Source: Ichthyophis bannanicus
Lineage: Eukaryota > Chordata > Amphibia > Gymnophiona > Ichthyophiidae
Direction: 5' to 3'
Assembly (NCBI GenBank): GCA_033557465.1
Contig: CM066034.1
Span: 413,642,159-413,706,158, forward strand
Length of the DNA: 64,000 bases
Made by a program: the position numbers and the translations under genes. The notes beneath the pieces were generated by a model. It made no database searches and had not been told where the DNA came from. It saw nothing but the letters and a program-made list of their open reading frames with translations. Positions 52,141 to 61,577 of this stretch are shown here, one piece after another. Numbering within the stretch: position 1 is the first letter of the stretch; each line of letters starts with the position of its first letter.

Positions 52141-52166
52141 GCAAATTCCAGAGTTTGATTACACAT
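50328..52166 (-). CDS. CR1-B reverse transcriptase, open frame with F-A-N-D
   Basis: 612 codons are open. Blocks: MGPDGIHPRILKELREVL (127-144), WRIANVVPLHKNGDRDEV, QHGFTEGRSCQTNLI (219-233), YLDFSKAFDTVPHRR (253-267), GVPQGSVLGPALFNIF (311-326), LFANDTKICNRV with the active site at 341-344. F-A-D-D reads F-A-N-D, so the first catalytic Asp is Asn. The first nine residues come from the neighbouring CR1-A across the insertion joint, so the ATG is not native. The long frame suggests recent insertion. As read, it should not polymerise. Confidence 0.85.
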   Translation of the reverse strand: MCNQTLEFAAPPEGRLIRIAKSKAEEKMAKDVKGGNKTFFRYIQERKKIRVGIAGLRSAGKGLVESDTEKAKLLNKYFCSVFTKEDPGDGPAVTLKYKNRTEVDTTPFTEDEVLEQLAKLKVDKAMGPDGIHPRILKELREVLAGPLKDVFNRSLETGVVPQDWRIANVVPLHKNGDRDEVSNYRPVSLTSVAGKVMEALLKERIVNFLKTNRLQDPRQHGFTEGRSCQTNLIEFFDWVTKELDLGHAMDVIYLDFSKAFDTVPHRRLVSKLSSLWMGPKIVNWIRNWLTDRQQRVMVHGAHSDERKVISGVPQGSVLGPALFNIFVSDIAEGLNGKVCLFANDTKICNRVDSPEGVDNMRKDLQKLEDWSNAWQLRFNVKKCSVMHLGSRNPREKYTIGGERLVCTVQEKDLGVIISDDLKVAKQCDKAVAKARRMLGCIQRGITRRKEEVLMPLYKSLVRPHLEYCVQFWRPYLAKDVKRLETVQRKATKMIWSLHQKPYEKRLEDLNMYTLEERRDRGDMIQTFKYLKRNDEQTNLFQRRRSCKTRGHNMKLQGGKLKGNVRKYFFTERVVDAWNALPMEVVRANTVMEFKTAWDKHSGSLYSNRIKAK

Positions 52167-52839
52167 TGAGTGAAAAAATATTTTATATTAAGAGTCTTAA
52201 ATAGGTTACCCTGTAGCTTTATTGCATGTCCCCTAGTCTTTTTATATTCTGATGATGTAAACAATTGATTTACATTTACCCGTTCCACTCCATTCATTAA
52301 TTTATAGACCTCTATCATATCTCCCCTCAGCCGTCTCTTTTCCAGGTTATAGAGCCCTAACCTTTTTAGTCTCTCTTCATAGGAGTATCCTTCCATCCCC
52401 TTTACCATTTTGGTGGCTCTTCTCTCTACCTTTTCTAATAATGCTAGATCCTTTTTAAGATACGGCGACTAGAATTGCACACAATATTCAAGGTGCGGTC
52501 GCACCATGGAACGATACAGAGGCATCCACACCTCATGGTAGCTCCTCAAGCCCACGCATCTTACACTCCTAGTCTGAATACCCGCAACCACACCTTAACC
52601 GCCTCCATACTTAACCCACCTTAAGAAGCTCGTGCTGTGCACTTAACCATGTATATAGTTACATTAACTGGCTTGTATATAGTTATCATGTTCTCCCTGT
52701 TAAGAAACTTGTTTATTGTATACCCAAGTTATTTTTACCTGTTTATTGTAAGCACAAATCACTAAACTGAGATGTGTAGATTTAATGTTTATTGTGAACC
52801 GCACTGATCTTAAATAGCGCGGTATAAAAGAAAATGTAA

Positions 52840-52874
<35 letters not shown>

Positions 52875-52944
52875 ATTATAATATCCTTTGTTTTATTTTC
52901 CATTCCTTTCCTTATGAAACCTAGCATTCTATTTGCTCTCTTGC
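52141..52944 (-). mobile_element. CR1-A fragment, right flank, holding an L2-like tail
   Basis: 52141-52526 and 52872-52944 are CR1-A RT C-terminal region (RGHAIKLQGNLFKT at 52408-52118). The L2-like tail lies between them. At 52944 CR1-A ends abruptly at GCTCTCTTG. Confidence 0.75.
52527..52871 (+). mobile_element. L2-like LINE 3' end fragment
   Basis: This is a 3' UTR with the hairpin ACCGC/GCGGT (52798-52802 and 52819-52823), then ATAAAAG and about nine AAAT units. No coding part. It is inserted in CR1-A between CAGAGGCAT and TATAATATCC. Confidence 0.7.
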
Positions 52945-53356
52945 ACACAAAACAGCCGAAGGAGACACCGGAAACCTGATGCCTCTGACCCCGGTTCCAG
53001 CCCCCGATCCCCTCCTGGCCCGGCCACTTGGGCCCCACCAGCCAAGGGTAACTGCTCCAGGGGGATATAGAATCTAGCTTCAAAGGCCGCTGCACCTCCA
53101 GAGGGGTAAGCTCTAACCCTGAAGAGGACGCTGATCTCACACGCTCCAATGGCTCAAGTTCCGGCAATACCACTCCTCCTATGGGCTACCCTGGCTGAAC
53201 TCACTCAAGGAAATGATCCAAAGGACCAACAGGTAAAACCGCATAGGTGTCCCAGCTAGCCGGGGGTTGCTTCGCCGATCTCCCCTTCTGCTTCCCCATC
53301 AGATTTGTGTGCATGCCGCTACACACTGGCCGTAGCCATCTTGGATCTGCCCTCTA
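52945..53356 (-). mobile_element. 5' part of an L1-like element
   Basis: On the minus strand it starts at the target-site edge with CAGATCCAAGATGGCTACGG, comparable to GAGATCCAAGATGGCCAAGG at the L1 5' end near 56253. It then opens a short GC-rich frame. With the A-rich 3' end at 49507 it would form one minus-strand insertion of 3.85 kb including nested elements. Whether both ends belong to the same element is inference from the shared target duplication. Confidence 0.5.
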
Positions 53357-53421
53357 GAATCCTTTTTAATAATTGCCGTTAGACTGGCCACTATCCAATC
53401 TTCAAGTACTATGAATGATTT

Positions 53422-54866
53422 TTATAATAGATTACAGATTACCAATAGTTGTTCTACAATCTCAAAGTTCAGTTCTTTCAGCACTCTGGGATGTATGTCA
53501 TCCGGCCCAGGTGATTTGCTGCTCTTTAGTTTATCAATTAGCTGCATTACATCTTCCAGATTTATCAAGATTTGCTTCAATTCCTCTGATACACCACCTT
53601 TAAATATCATTTCTGGCATGGGTAAATTTCCTACATCTTCATCAGACTGAAGCAAAAAAAAATCATTCAGTCTCTCCAGTATGGCCTTGTCCTCTCTTAG
53701 TGCATCTTTTACCCCTCTATCATCTAATGGTCCAATTGACTCCCTCATACAGTAAATGTTTTGCTACAAATATACTTGAAAAAAAATTTATTATGCGCTT
53801 TTGCTTCCATGGCAAGCTTCTTTTCAGATTTTCTCTTTGCCTGCCTTATCAATGCCTTGCTTTGAATTTGCCAGTATTTATGTTGTTTCCTGTTTTCATT
53901 TGGCTCTTTTTTTCATTTTCTGAAAGTTTCTTTCTTAGCTATACCAGCCTCTCTGACCTCACCTTTTAGCTATGCTGGTTGTCATTTGGCTTTCCTTCCA
54001 CCTTTTTTAAGCATGGAATACATCTGGTCTGGGCTTCAGGAAAGTATTTTTAAACCTTTACAGTTGTTCTTTCAGTTTTTTCTTAACCATTTTCCTCAAT
54101 TTATTATAGTCTCCTTTTTGAAAGTTAAATGCTAGTGCAGTCAATTTCCTTGCTATCCTCCCTCCATTTCTTAAATCAGATTTGATCATGCTATGATTGC
54201 TATAGCCAAACGGCAATAAAAAACAGTTACATCTTGCACTAGATCCTGCATTCCACTGAGGACTAGGTCTAAAATAGCATCCCCAAGTGTTGACTCCTGA
54301 ACCAGCTGTTCCATGAAGCAGTCATTTACTTCATCTAGGAACTTTACTTCCCTAGCTTGGTCTGATGTGACATTGACCCAGTCAGTACCGGGGTAATTGA
54401 AATCTCTCATTATTACTGTGTTGTAAACTTTGCTAGCTTCCCTAATTTCTGTTAGCATTTCATCATCTGCCTGTTCATTCTGTCTAGGCAGACAGTAGTA
54501 CACTAACACTGCTTTTTCCCTTTTTACATGGAATTTCTATCAATAGAGATTCTACAGTGTATTTTGTTTCCTGCAAAATCTTTATCCTGTTTGACTTGAT
54601 GCCCTCTTTAACATATAGAGCCACCCCTCCACCAATGTCATCTACCCTATCATTGCAATATAGTTTGTAGTCTGGTATCCCAATGTCCTATTCACTATCC
54701 TCCTTCCACCTGGTCTCTGAAATGCCAATTATATCTAACCTTTCATTCATTGCTATAAATTCTAACTCTCCCATCTTATTTTGTAGACTTCTAGAATTTG
54801 CGTACAGGCATTTCAAAGTTTGTTTTTTGCGCATATTGACAGTCTGGCTATTTGATGACAGGGTTA
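53422..54866 (-). pseudogene. CR1-A copy 4 RT N-terminus and endonuclease
   Basis: SPGPDDIHPRVLKELN (53748-53422), then a basic linker, then the endonuclease frame at 54509-54186 with VYYCLPRQNEQ-like sequence, MRDFNYPGTDWV (GDFN reads RDFN), LVLSGMQDLVQDV. The region near 54690-54830 gives LYANSRSLQNKMGELEF and IIGISETRW (the Trp pair reduced to R-W). Confidence 0.75.
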
Positions 54867-55716
54867 CATAGTAACATAGTATATGATGGCAGAAAAAGAC
54901 CAGTATGGTCCATCTAGTCTGCCCAGCAAGGCAACAAGAGTAGGTGCACAAGCCGCTCTGCGCAGGTCACCCCTCCCCATGCCTTTGTTTAGGGGTGTAC
55001 CCACTGCTCCGTGTAGGTCACCCCTAGTTGTTGAGATATAAGAGATAGTTAAGTTTATTTTTATTTTATCCTGTTGCTTTAAAGGGATCCACTGTGTCTG
55101 TCCCATGCCATTTTGAATTCTGTCACTGTACTGTATTTGCACCCACCACTTCCATCGGGAGGGCATTCCAAGCATCCACCACCCTTTCAGTAGGAAAGTA
55201 TTTCCTGACATTACCTTTCAATTTACCCCCTTACAGCTTCATGTTATACCCTCTAGTTTTACAGCTTCCTCGTCTTTGGAAGAGGTTTGTTTGTTCATTA
55301 ATACTCTTTTAAGTATTTAAATGTCTGAATCATATCTCCCCTGTCCCTCCTCTCCTCCAGAGTGTACATATTTAGGTCTTCAAGTCTCTTCTCATAAGTC
55401 TTCTGATGCAGGCTCCAAATCATTTTGGTCGCCTTCTTCTGTACCGTTTCCAGTCTTTTTATATCCTTTGTGAAATATGGTCTCCAAAACTGAGCACAAT
55501 ATTCCAAATGAGGCCTCACCAGCGACTTGTACATTGGCATTAGTACCTCCTCCTTTCTGCTGGCAATTCCTCTTTGTATGCAACCCAGCATCCTTCTGGC
55601 TTTTGCCACTGCCTTGTCATACTGTTTTGCTACCTTGAGATCCTCAGAAAGAATCACTCTGAGGTCCTTCTCCTGGTCCATGCACACCAACCTCTCGCCC
55701 CCTATCACGTACAATT
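54867..55716 (-). mobile_element. CR1-B 3' fragment with 6-bp duplication
   Basis: GGGTTA flanks it (54861-54866 and 55717-55722). The 3' end starts CATAGTAACATAGT. It includes the RT C-terminal region (CIQRGIASRKEEVLMPMYK, PHLEYCAQFW within 55861-55298). It is truncated near the DQEKDLRVI block. Confidence 0.85.
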
Positions 55717-56247
55717 GGGTTAATTTGGAATCTTTCAACTCTGTCTGATTTTTACTTAAAGACACCTGGGTTACTTTTACCATTGTTGGAACCTCTCTAT
55801 TGTGATGCCCTGACTTTCCTATTTTGCTAGTATCCTTCAAGGATACATCCTTCTGAACCATGCATTCTTGGGCAACTGTTGGCTTTACCCCATTATCTAG
55901 TTTAAAAGCTGTTCTATCTCCTTTTTAAAGTTAATGCCAGCAGCCTGGTTCCACCCTGGTTAAATGGAACCCATCCTTTCGGAAAAGCCCCCCCCCCTCC
56001 TTCCCACAGAATGTTGTCCAGTTCCTAACAAATCCAAAACCCTCCTCTTTGCACCATTAAGACTCTGGAGCTCTGCCTGTCTCTTGGATCCTGCACGTGG
56101 AACAGGAAGCATTTCTACTACCCATGGAAGTTCTGGATTTCAACTTTCTATCTAAAAGCCTAAATTTGGCTTCCAAAACCTCCCTCCCACATTTTCCTAT
56201 GTCACTGGTACCAACATGTACCAAGACAGCAGGCTCCTTCCTTGTCT
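55717..56247 (-). mobile_element. CR1-A copy 4, 5' part
   Basis: It matches 34320-34840 of copy 3 (endonuclease start and the spacer to ORF1), including AACAAATCCAAAACCCTC and GTACCAAGACAGCAG. A C-run of about 10 lies at 55989. It ends at about 56247. Confidence 0.8.
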
Positions 56248-56251
56248 AAGG

Positions 56252-57358
56252 AGATCCAAGATGGCCAAGGTGAAAGCATGGTAGCCCTTCTCCAACGGGC
56301 CAACTGTGTTTGCTTTGATTATTTCATTTTGAATTGCTTTTTTCCTTGCCCCTAATGGGGAAAAGAAAGGTGGAAGGTGAAGACTTACCTTGTGAGTGAT
56401 CCTCCCAGGGCATCTAACGATGTTGGGATGAGTGCTAGAGTTGGATATGAGGCGGGCCTTTCAGTGTCAGATGCAAGTCTGAGCCGCGAGCAGCATATTC
56501 CACTGGCAGAGTCTGGCCCACTGCCAATTTGGAGCAACCTGAGTCCACAAAAGCCATGCTCCAGCTTGCCAGATTGGATTTGTTAGTGGGGAAGTTGCTG
56601 GCAGTTGGTGTGTTGTCTGTTTTGCTGGAGAGGTCCGGAGTGCAGGGAAAGAAGGCTGTCAGGCTACTGGAGAAGGAATGAGTGGCGTGCCGGCATTGGG
56701 TTCGTCAACTGCCCCAGAAGATCTCGCTGCCTGCAAACCAGGACTGTTCCATTGCTGCCCTCCTTGGAAAAACAGCTGTTTGTTAGCACCCTGGTGAAAC
56801 CTGTGGTGGTCATGCTAGATGTGATATGGATGGTCATTGTACAGCTGGAAAGGTCAGTCTCCAAGTGTCTGGAAACGGTTGAGGAATCCATTCAGGTACT
56901 TCAGGGTCAGCTCATTTGCAGGAGGAAGCTCGTTCTCGAGCTGAGGCAAAGGTGGAAACTTTGAGTGCTCAGGTGCAAACTTTTCAGACTATGTGTCAGT
57001 CCTTGATACAGGATAATTCTAACATTCATGGGCAACTAGAAAAATCTGAAAATATCTCTAAGCAATTAGATTTATGTTTTGTTAATTTTCCTAAATCCTC
57101 TGTGACTCCTCCTGTGGAATTAGTCAGGAAATAACTTTTGGACATTTTGAGGGTTCTTGAGAATGCTATCCCTCCTACTTCTCGGGTATATTACCTTCCT
57201 ATTAAAAAGAGATCCAGTAGTGTTGCAGTGGAAGGTGGTCAGGAGGGCATCTCAATGGATACCCTTGACTCAAATTTTGGAAAGTTCTGCTGTGGAAGGA
57301 TTACAGAAAACAATCTTTATGGTAACCTTTGTTCTTGAATCCAATAGAGCTTGGACTC
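56252..57358 (+). mobile_element. L1-like element, 5' end and ORF1
   Basis: The 5' end GAGATCCAAGATGGCCAAGG abuts CR1-A. ORF1 debris follows, and it is cut at TTGGACTCTTA by a Harbinger-like terminus. ORF2-like sequence at 62936-63400 may be its displaced 3' part, but this cannot be shown. Confidence 0.65.
56356..57340 (+). pseudogene. L1-like ORF1 (RNA-binding) remnant
   Basis: It starts near an ATG at 56356 (MGKRKVEGEDLPCE), then has several stops. The clear part is EEARSRAEAKVETLSAQVQ (coiled-coil pattern) and LCFVNFPKSSVTPP, then LLDILRVLENAIPPTSRVYY, which is the RRM-like core seen in Tx1/L1 ORF1 proteins. A TAA interrupts between VELVRK and LLDIL at 57132. Confidence 0.65.
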
Positions 57359-57512
57359 TTAGGGGTATGTTTATTAAAGGGCATTCAGGTAACAGGCATT
57401 AACAGCAGCGATAAAGGGTGTTACAGGCACAAAAGGATCTGGGCGGGAAGGAGGTGTTCCAGCATTAAGGGCGCAATGGGCCATTTTACAGGCATTAACT
57501 GTGGAGGAGGAG

Positions 57513-57567
57513 TGGTCTAGTGGTTAGGACAAGGTACGTCAGGCCGGAGGGCTGAGGGTTCAAGTCC
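57513..57567 (+). promoter_or_regulatory. SINE internal Pol III promoter (A and B boxes)
   Basis: A box TGGTCTAGTGG and B box GGTTCAAGTCC are spaced about 33 bp apart, as in a tRNA gene. No tRNA cloverleaf is completed downstream, so it is not a tRNA gene. Confidence 0.75.
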
Positions 57568-57729
57568 CACCTGGGGACAGCAATCTCAGGCCAGAGGGAC
57601 TGGGATTTCTAGTCCTATAGGCACTCCTTGTGGTCTTGGGCAAGCCACTTAACCCTCCATTGTCCATGTTCCCTGTAAGTATTAGCGCATGTCTCATATC
57701 CCCTTGTGTTAAATGTATCCCCCAATTGA

Positions 57730-57753
57730 CCGCTTTGACCCGGTGAAAAGCGG
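57730..57753 (+). other. 3'-terminal SINE hairpin
   Basis: CCGCTTT pairs with AAAGCGG around GACCCGGTGA (10 nt), followed by GATATAAATATAGC and the tail. Confidence 0.75.
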
Positions 57754-58255
57754 GATATAAATATAGCTAAATAAATTAATTAATTAACTGGACATCAGAT
57801 GTTAAGGTGGCAAGTGTTCACCATAACGCCCAAAAATGGCTGTCACATTATTGCTGGATAAGAGAGCCCCAGCAAAAGCCAATGTAAAGATGCTGAATGG
57901 AAGGACAGATCAGAGCTGAAGGGCCTAACATCTCTGTGGGCATACGACGTGCCAGCCAGTAAGTATGACGAACATTTGGAAGGCAACTATGCCTATGTAC
58001 TGGGGGGTGCCCACCTAAAACACCGTATTGTCAGTGTGTGGCATAGAATGGGGAAGACGTGTCCCCCAGTGGAGTCAAAAGTGGCATGATGCGTGCAGTG
58101 AAAGGAGGATGGAGCAGGAGTGGTGACATGAAGATCAGGCACATGAGAGGCGTGAATGAAGTGTCCAAATGCAGAAAAGAGTACCTGTGTAGGTCATGGT
58201 GTAGCAGCTTATACGAGAAGACATGACTGCACAGAGCCACCAGAGGCTGATGGAT

Positions 58256-58402
58256 AAGAACATAAGAACATAAGATATGCCATACTGGGTCAGACCAAGG
58301 TCCATCAAGCCCAGTATTCTGTTTCCAACAGTGGCCAATCTAGGTCATATGTACCTAGCAGTTTCCCCAAGAGACACAGGTTCCACAATGCTTCCACAAT
58401 GG
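58256..58402 (-). mobile_element. CR1-A 3' stub
   Basis: ATAAGAACATAAGAACATAA, then the CCATACTGGGTCAGACC block, ending after about 147 bp in CACAGGTTCCACAATG. This is 3' UTR only. Confidence 0.85.
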
Positions 58403-59254
58403 GCTGCAGGAAGGATGGTGGCAGAGGAGACTGTGGCATAGGTTGACAGCACTGATGTACCGGAGGTGCCATCCCCAATGCATTTGTACTGTATGGGAAA
58501 ACCGTGTGTCAGTACAATCTGTAAGGCCTGATACAAGATAGATGGGTCTCACACTTGTCCCAGCAACTCATCCACCATTCAACAACCCAGACAAAAGTAC
58601 AAACAACCGGATAGGAGTCACTCAAACTAGGCAAAAGGGCATTTACAGACATGATTTGATACCGGCAGGTGGCTATCTGAGGAGTAGGATGTGTCTGTAT
58701 GTAATGCGGAGATGTGATGGAGCCAAAGCTATACAGTCACAGTCATGATGTCATACCTGACTCATGCTGCACAAGTAGGTTACAGCTGAATGTCTGTTAG
58801 TATACCGCTGCATCAGTGCAGTCACATCGGGTTATATTGTATCGAAAACATGGTAATGTCTGATGAAAAACAGGGACGATAAGAACCTGCAGTCAGCTGA
58901 GACAATGGAGAGGCAGGTGACCTGCCCAAGGACACAAGAAGGTATGGGCAATTCATGAAGATCAAGGCATATATAAAATACTACAGTAAAACATTCCACA
59001 TTATCACAAAAGTAGTGCTAGTGGACTCAAACCCTGGGTCCCAATCCAGTGCCATATTGATTATGCAATGCCTTGGACATGTCCCTGACGAAGTCGAGGA
59101 ATGCCATGTCCTCAGGTGGGGAACGATGACGGGGCTCTGCGTGAGGGGAGTCCGAAGGGGTGTCACAGTGGCGACAGGTGTCTGGCAACTCCTTGTCCTC
59201 CATTTCTCACTCAGAATAGTCTGTCGAGGACTCAAGGGAAGGGTGGTTCATGGG

Positions 59255-59566
59255 CTACGGGCTGGGCACACTGGCAGGAGAAGATCGCGGCCCCGTGGAA
59301 TGGGAGCTGGATTGAGACCTCAGCCGAGGATCGACTCGAAGCCAAAAAACCTTGAGGATCAACTTGGCCTCCAGGGATGTCCTCGACATCAAGGGCCTGG
59401 TGGTCTGGGCAGAGGAACCAGTGGTACCGGACAACAGCACCTGCTGATGGTCAATGAAGGCAAACACGCTGCGCTCCAGGACTGCCATTTTGGACTCCAG
59501 GCCAGAAAGCTCCGCAGCCATCGGCACAGGCACTGAGCAAATCAGGCCCAACGCTGGTTCTCCCAA
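59255..59566 (-). pseudogene. D3 gag-like fragment, internal part
   Basis: The frame shows MAAELSGLESKMAVLERSVF, matching in position and style the 'ERSLAALLVAS' segment of D2 gag (41734-40727). No catalytic motif. Truncated by the L2-like insertion at about 59636. Confidence 0.55.
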
Positions 59567-59836
59567 AGGGGAGTCCTCAACAAAGATGGTGTCAGGAGAC
59601 CAAGGCCGGTCTGAGGTAGAGTCCTTTCAGGCCATTAAGGCCATTTCATCATCCCACCAGACTACCTGTCCCCTTGACCCCCTGCCTTCTTCCTGGTTGC
59701 TTAATTCAGACCTTGCTCTTGTGCCTTACATTCTCTCTATCTTTAATGCTAGCCTTTCCTCCGGTCTCTTTCCCTCCAGCTGGAAACACGCCATTGTCCG
59801 CCCTCTCCTGAAGAAGCCCTCCCTTGACCCTGCCAC

Positions 59837-60185
59837 CACTGTTCCCTCTAAGCTGTGCGCGTGTGCGCGCGCACACACCTCACTGAGTGAGCGCACATAC
59901 TTTACAACAGAGCGCACAAAAATTACGGTTCTGATTCTGATAGAAAACAACACAGACATTCTTAAAATTGAAAAGTTGTTGTGTATTTATAGTTTTCACA
60001 AGTTCTACAATATTTTCTAGTGCAATCAATGTGGTGTGCATACTGTATTCTGACGTGTAGTCAAATTTTAAAGTATATAACTCCAAGTGTCGTTATGTGG
60101 CGCACAAAAATTTAACCTTCCTTCAAAAGCTGCACAGCTGATATTTTATGCGCACACAGCCTACAGAAAATTAGAGGGAACATTG
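59837..60185. mobile_element. hAT MITE, 349 bp, with 8-bp target duplication
   Basis: Termini CACTGTTCCCTCTAA and (reverse complement) CAATGTTCCCTCTAA form 15-bp inverted repeats with one mismatch. CCTGCCAC flanks at 59829-59836 and 60186-60193. The 8-bp duplication and the CA-G-TTCCCTCTAA terminus fit hAT (Tip100/Zaphod-like). Near the left end GTGTGCGCGCGCACACAC is an alternating purine-pyrimidine run. There is no transposase. Removing it restores the LINE frame. Confidence 0.9.
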
Positions 60186-61577
60186 CCTGCCACCCCCGCA
60201 AATTGGCGACCTGTCACCAATCTCCCTTTCCTTTCCAAAGTCCTCGAAAAAAGGGTATTCTCCCAACTTGCAACACACCTCGATACTACTTTCGTCCTCC
60301 ACCCCCGTCAATCTGGATTCCGTGTAGGCCATAGCACCAAAACTATTCTCACAGCCTTACTCTCTGAGCTTCACCGTGCTCACGACCGTGGTGATTTCTC
60401 TCTTGTGGTGTCTCTGGACCTCTCTTCGGCTTTCGATGTTGTCGACCACCGCACTCTCCTGTCTCGTCTATCTGACTTTGGGGTTCGTGGGACTGTCTTG
60501 CAGTGGTTCCGTTCCTTCCTGTTTGCAAGCACCTTCTCAGTTCACGCTGGCCACTCCACCTCCCCTCCATCCCCTTCCCTCTGTGGTGTTCCTCAGGGGT
60601 CTATTCTTGCCCCCCTACTCTTCAATGCCTTCCTCGCTCCCCTAGCTCTACTCATCCAACAGTCTGGCATCTCCACGTACATTTATGCTGACAATATCCT
60701 GCTGGTTCATCATACTTCCTCTTCCGCCCCTGACCTTGCTCCGCTCAACCATTGTCTTTCCTCTGTTGCATCTTGGTTCGATTCTAACTTTATGCATGCT
60801 AACCCCGCCAAATCCTCCGCGATTTGGTTTTCCTTTGGGCTCCCTTCTCCTAGCTTGTCGCCTGTTATGTCCTCTCGGTCCATTCCCCTAGTCCCAACCC
60901 TCCGTTATTTAGGGGTTACTCTGGACTCCTCCCTCTCCTTCCATCAACACATCTCTTCTGTCATACGCACTTCTTTTTTCCATCTGCGTCGGATACGGGC
61001 CGTCAAATCATCTCTTCCTCCTTCCTCTGTTGTCACCCTCGTCCTGTCCCTGGTAATGACCAGGTTAGACTATTGTAATGCCATCTATGCAGGCCTCCCC
61101 TCTTCTCAGCTTCACCGCCTCCAATTAGTGCAAAGTGCCGCTGCCCGTCTCATCACCGGTTCCCCAGCTCGCTCCCATGTGTCTCCCTGCCTCCTCACTT
61201 TACACTGGCTTCCGGTCAAGTTCCGTTTTGTCTTTAAAGTGCTCATCCTTACTCACAAAGCTCTCTATTCCAGCACCCCCCAATACTTGTCGGACATTAT
61301 CCACCTCCAACCCTCCCCACGTCTTCTCCGATCGGCCTATGGTAACCGCCTCTTTCTCCCTTCCCCTGCCCAGGCCCGCCTAGAACTGACCCGTCACTCC
61401 GCCTTTTTCTTTTTGGGTCCCGCTCTCTGGAACTCACTTCCCCTATCCCTTCATTTAGAACCGTCCTATCTCTGCTTTAAAACTCTCCTCAAGACTCACC
61501 TCTTCTGCCAGGCCTTCGATCTTCCCCCCTCTGACGATGGTGCCTTCTCCCCCAGCCTCGCCCTCCACCCTCCATAA
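60186..61577 (+). CDS. L2-like reverse transcriptase, open frame with Y-A-D-N
   Basis: The open frame runs from 60087, but its first 33 residues are hAT MITE translation opened by a GTG, so I annotate only the LINE part. Blocks: NWRPVTNLPFLSKVLEKRVF, PRQSGFRVGHSTKTIL, VSLDLSSAFDVVDHRTLLSR, CGVPQGSILAPLLFNAFLAP, YIYADNILLVHH with the active site at ORF residues 200-203, then LRYLGVTLDSSLSFHQHI, RLDYCNAIYAGLPSSQ, LHWLPVKFRFVFKVL. Y-A-D-D reads Y-A-D-N, losing one catalytic Asp. The frame is open to the natural C-terminus, so this is a young copy. Confidence 0.85.
   Translation, partial: PATPANWRPVTNLPFLSKVLEKRVFSQLATHLDTTFVLHPRQSGFRVGHSTKTILTALLSELHRAHDRGDFSLVVSLDLSSAFDVVDHRTLLSRLSDFGVRGTVLQWFRSFLFASTFSVHAGHSTSPPSPSLCGVPQGSILAPLLFNAFLAPLALLIQQSGISTYIYADNILLVHHTSSSAPDLAPLNHCLSSVASWFDSNFMHANPAKSSAIWFSFGLPSPSLSPVMSSRSIPLVPTLRYLGVTLDSSLSFHQHISSVIRTSFFHLRRIRAVKSSLPPSSVVTLVLSLVMTRLDYCNAIYAGLPSSQLHRLQLVQSAAARLITGSPARSHVSPCLLTLHWLPVKFRFVFKVLILTHKALYSSTPQYLSDIIHLQPSPRLLRSAYGNRLFLPSPAQARLELTRHSAFFFLGPALWNSLPLSLHLEPSYLCFKTLLKTHLFCQAFDLPPSDDGAFSPSLALHPP

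Larger units (their letters stand above)
48079..56247 (-). mobile_element. CR1-A copy 4, long, split into three parts
   Basis: The parts are 48079-49506 (3' end to mid RT), 53357-54866 (RT N-terminus and endonuclease) and 55717-56247 (endonuclease start and ORF1/EN spacer). They are collinear with copy 1 and copy 3 without gap at both joins. The first gap is an insertion with an 11-bp duplication, the second a CR1-B fragment with a 6-bp duplication. It is older than both insertions. ORF1 is cut at 56247 by an L1 5' end. Confidence 0.85.
57502..57782 (+). mobile_element. tRNA-derived SINE copy 2 with 8-bp duplication
   Basis: ATTAACTG flanks it at 57494-57501 and 57783-57790. Box A TGGTCTAGTGG (about 57513) and box B GGTTCAAGTCC (about 57557) match Pol III promoter consensus. 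The B-box region is repeated about 46 bp later as GGATTTCTAGTCC (degenerate). A spacer, the 3' hairpin and an AAATAAATTAATTAATT tail follow. Its tail and hairpin resemble those of the L2-like LINEs, the likely source of the RT that moved it. Confidence 0.85.
57362..59045. mobile_element. Harbinger-like element remnant, right end not found
   Basis: The left terminus GGGGTATGTTTATTAAA is preceded by TTA (57359-57361), like the MITE at 4618-6049. The following sequence has no recognised transposase. A SINE and a CR1 stub lie inside. The right edge is set only by the start of DIRS D3 sequence and is approximate. Confidence 0.4.

Noticed and set aside
57502..57782. tRNA gene
   Set aside because: A and B boxes are present, but no acceptor stem or cloverleaf closes; hairpin, A-rich tail and flanking duplication identify a SINE.
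58955..59536. 193-codon plus-strand frame
   Set aside because: It spans unrelated repeats and the antisense of D3 gag.
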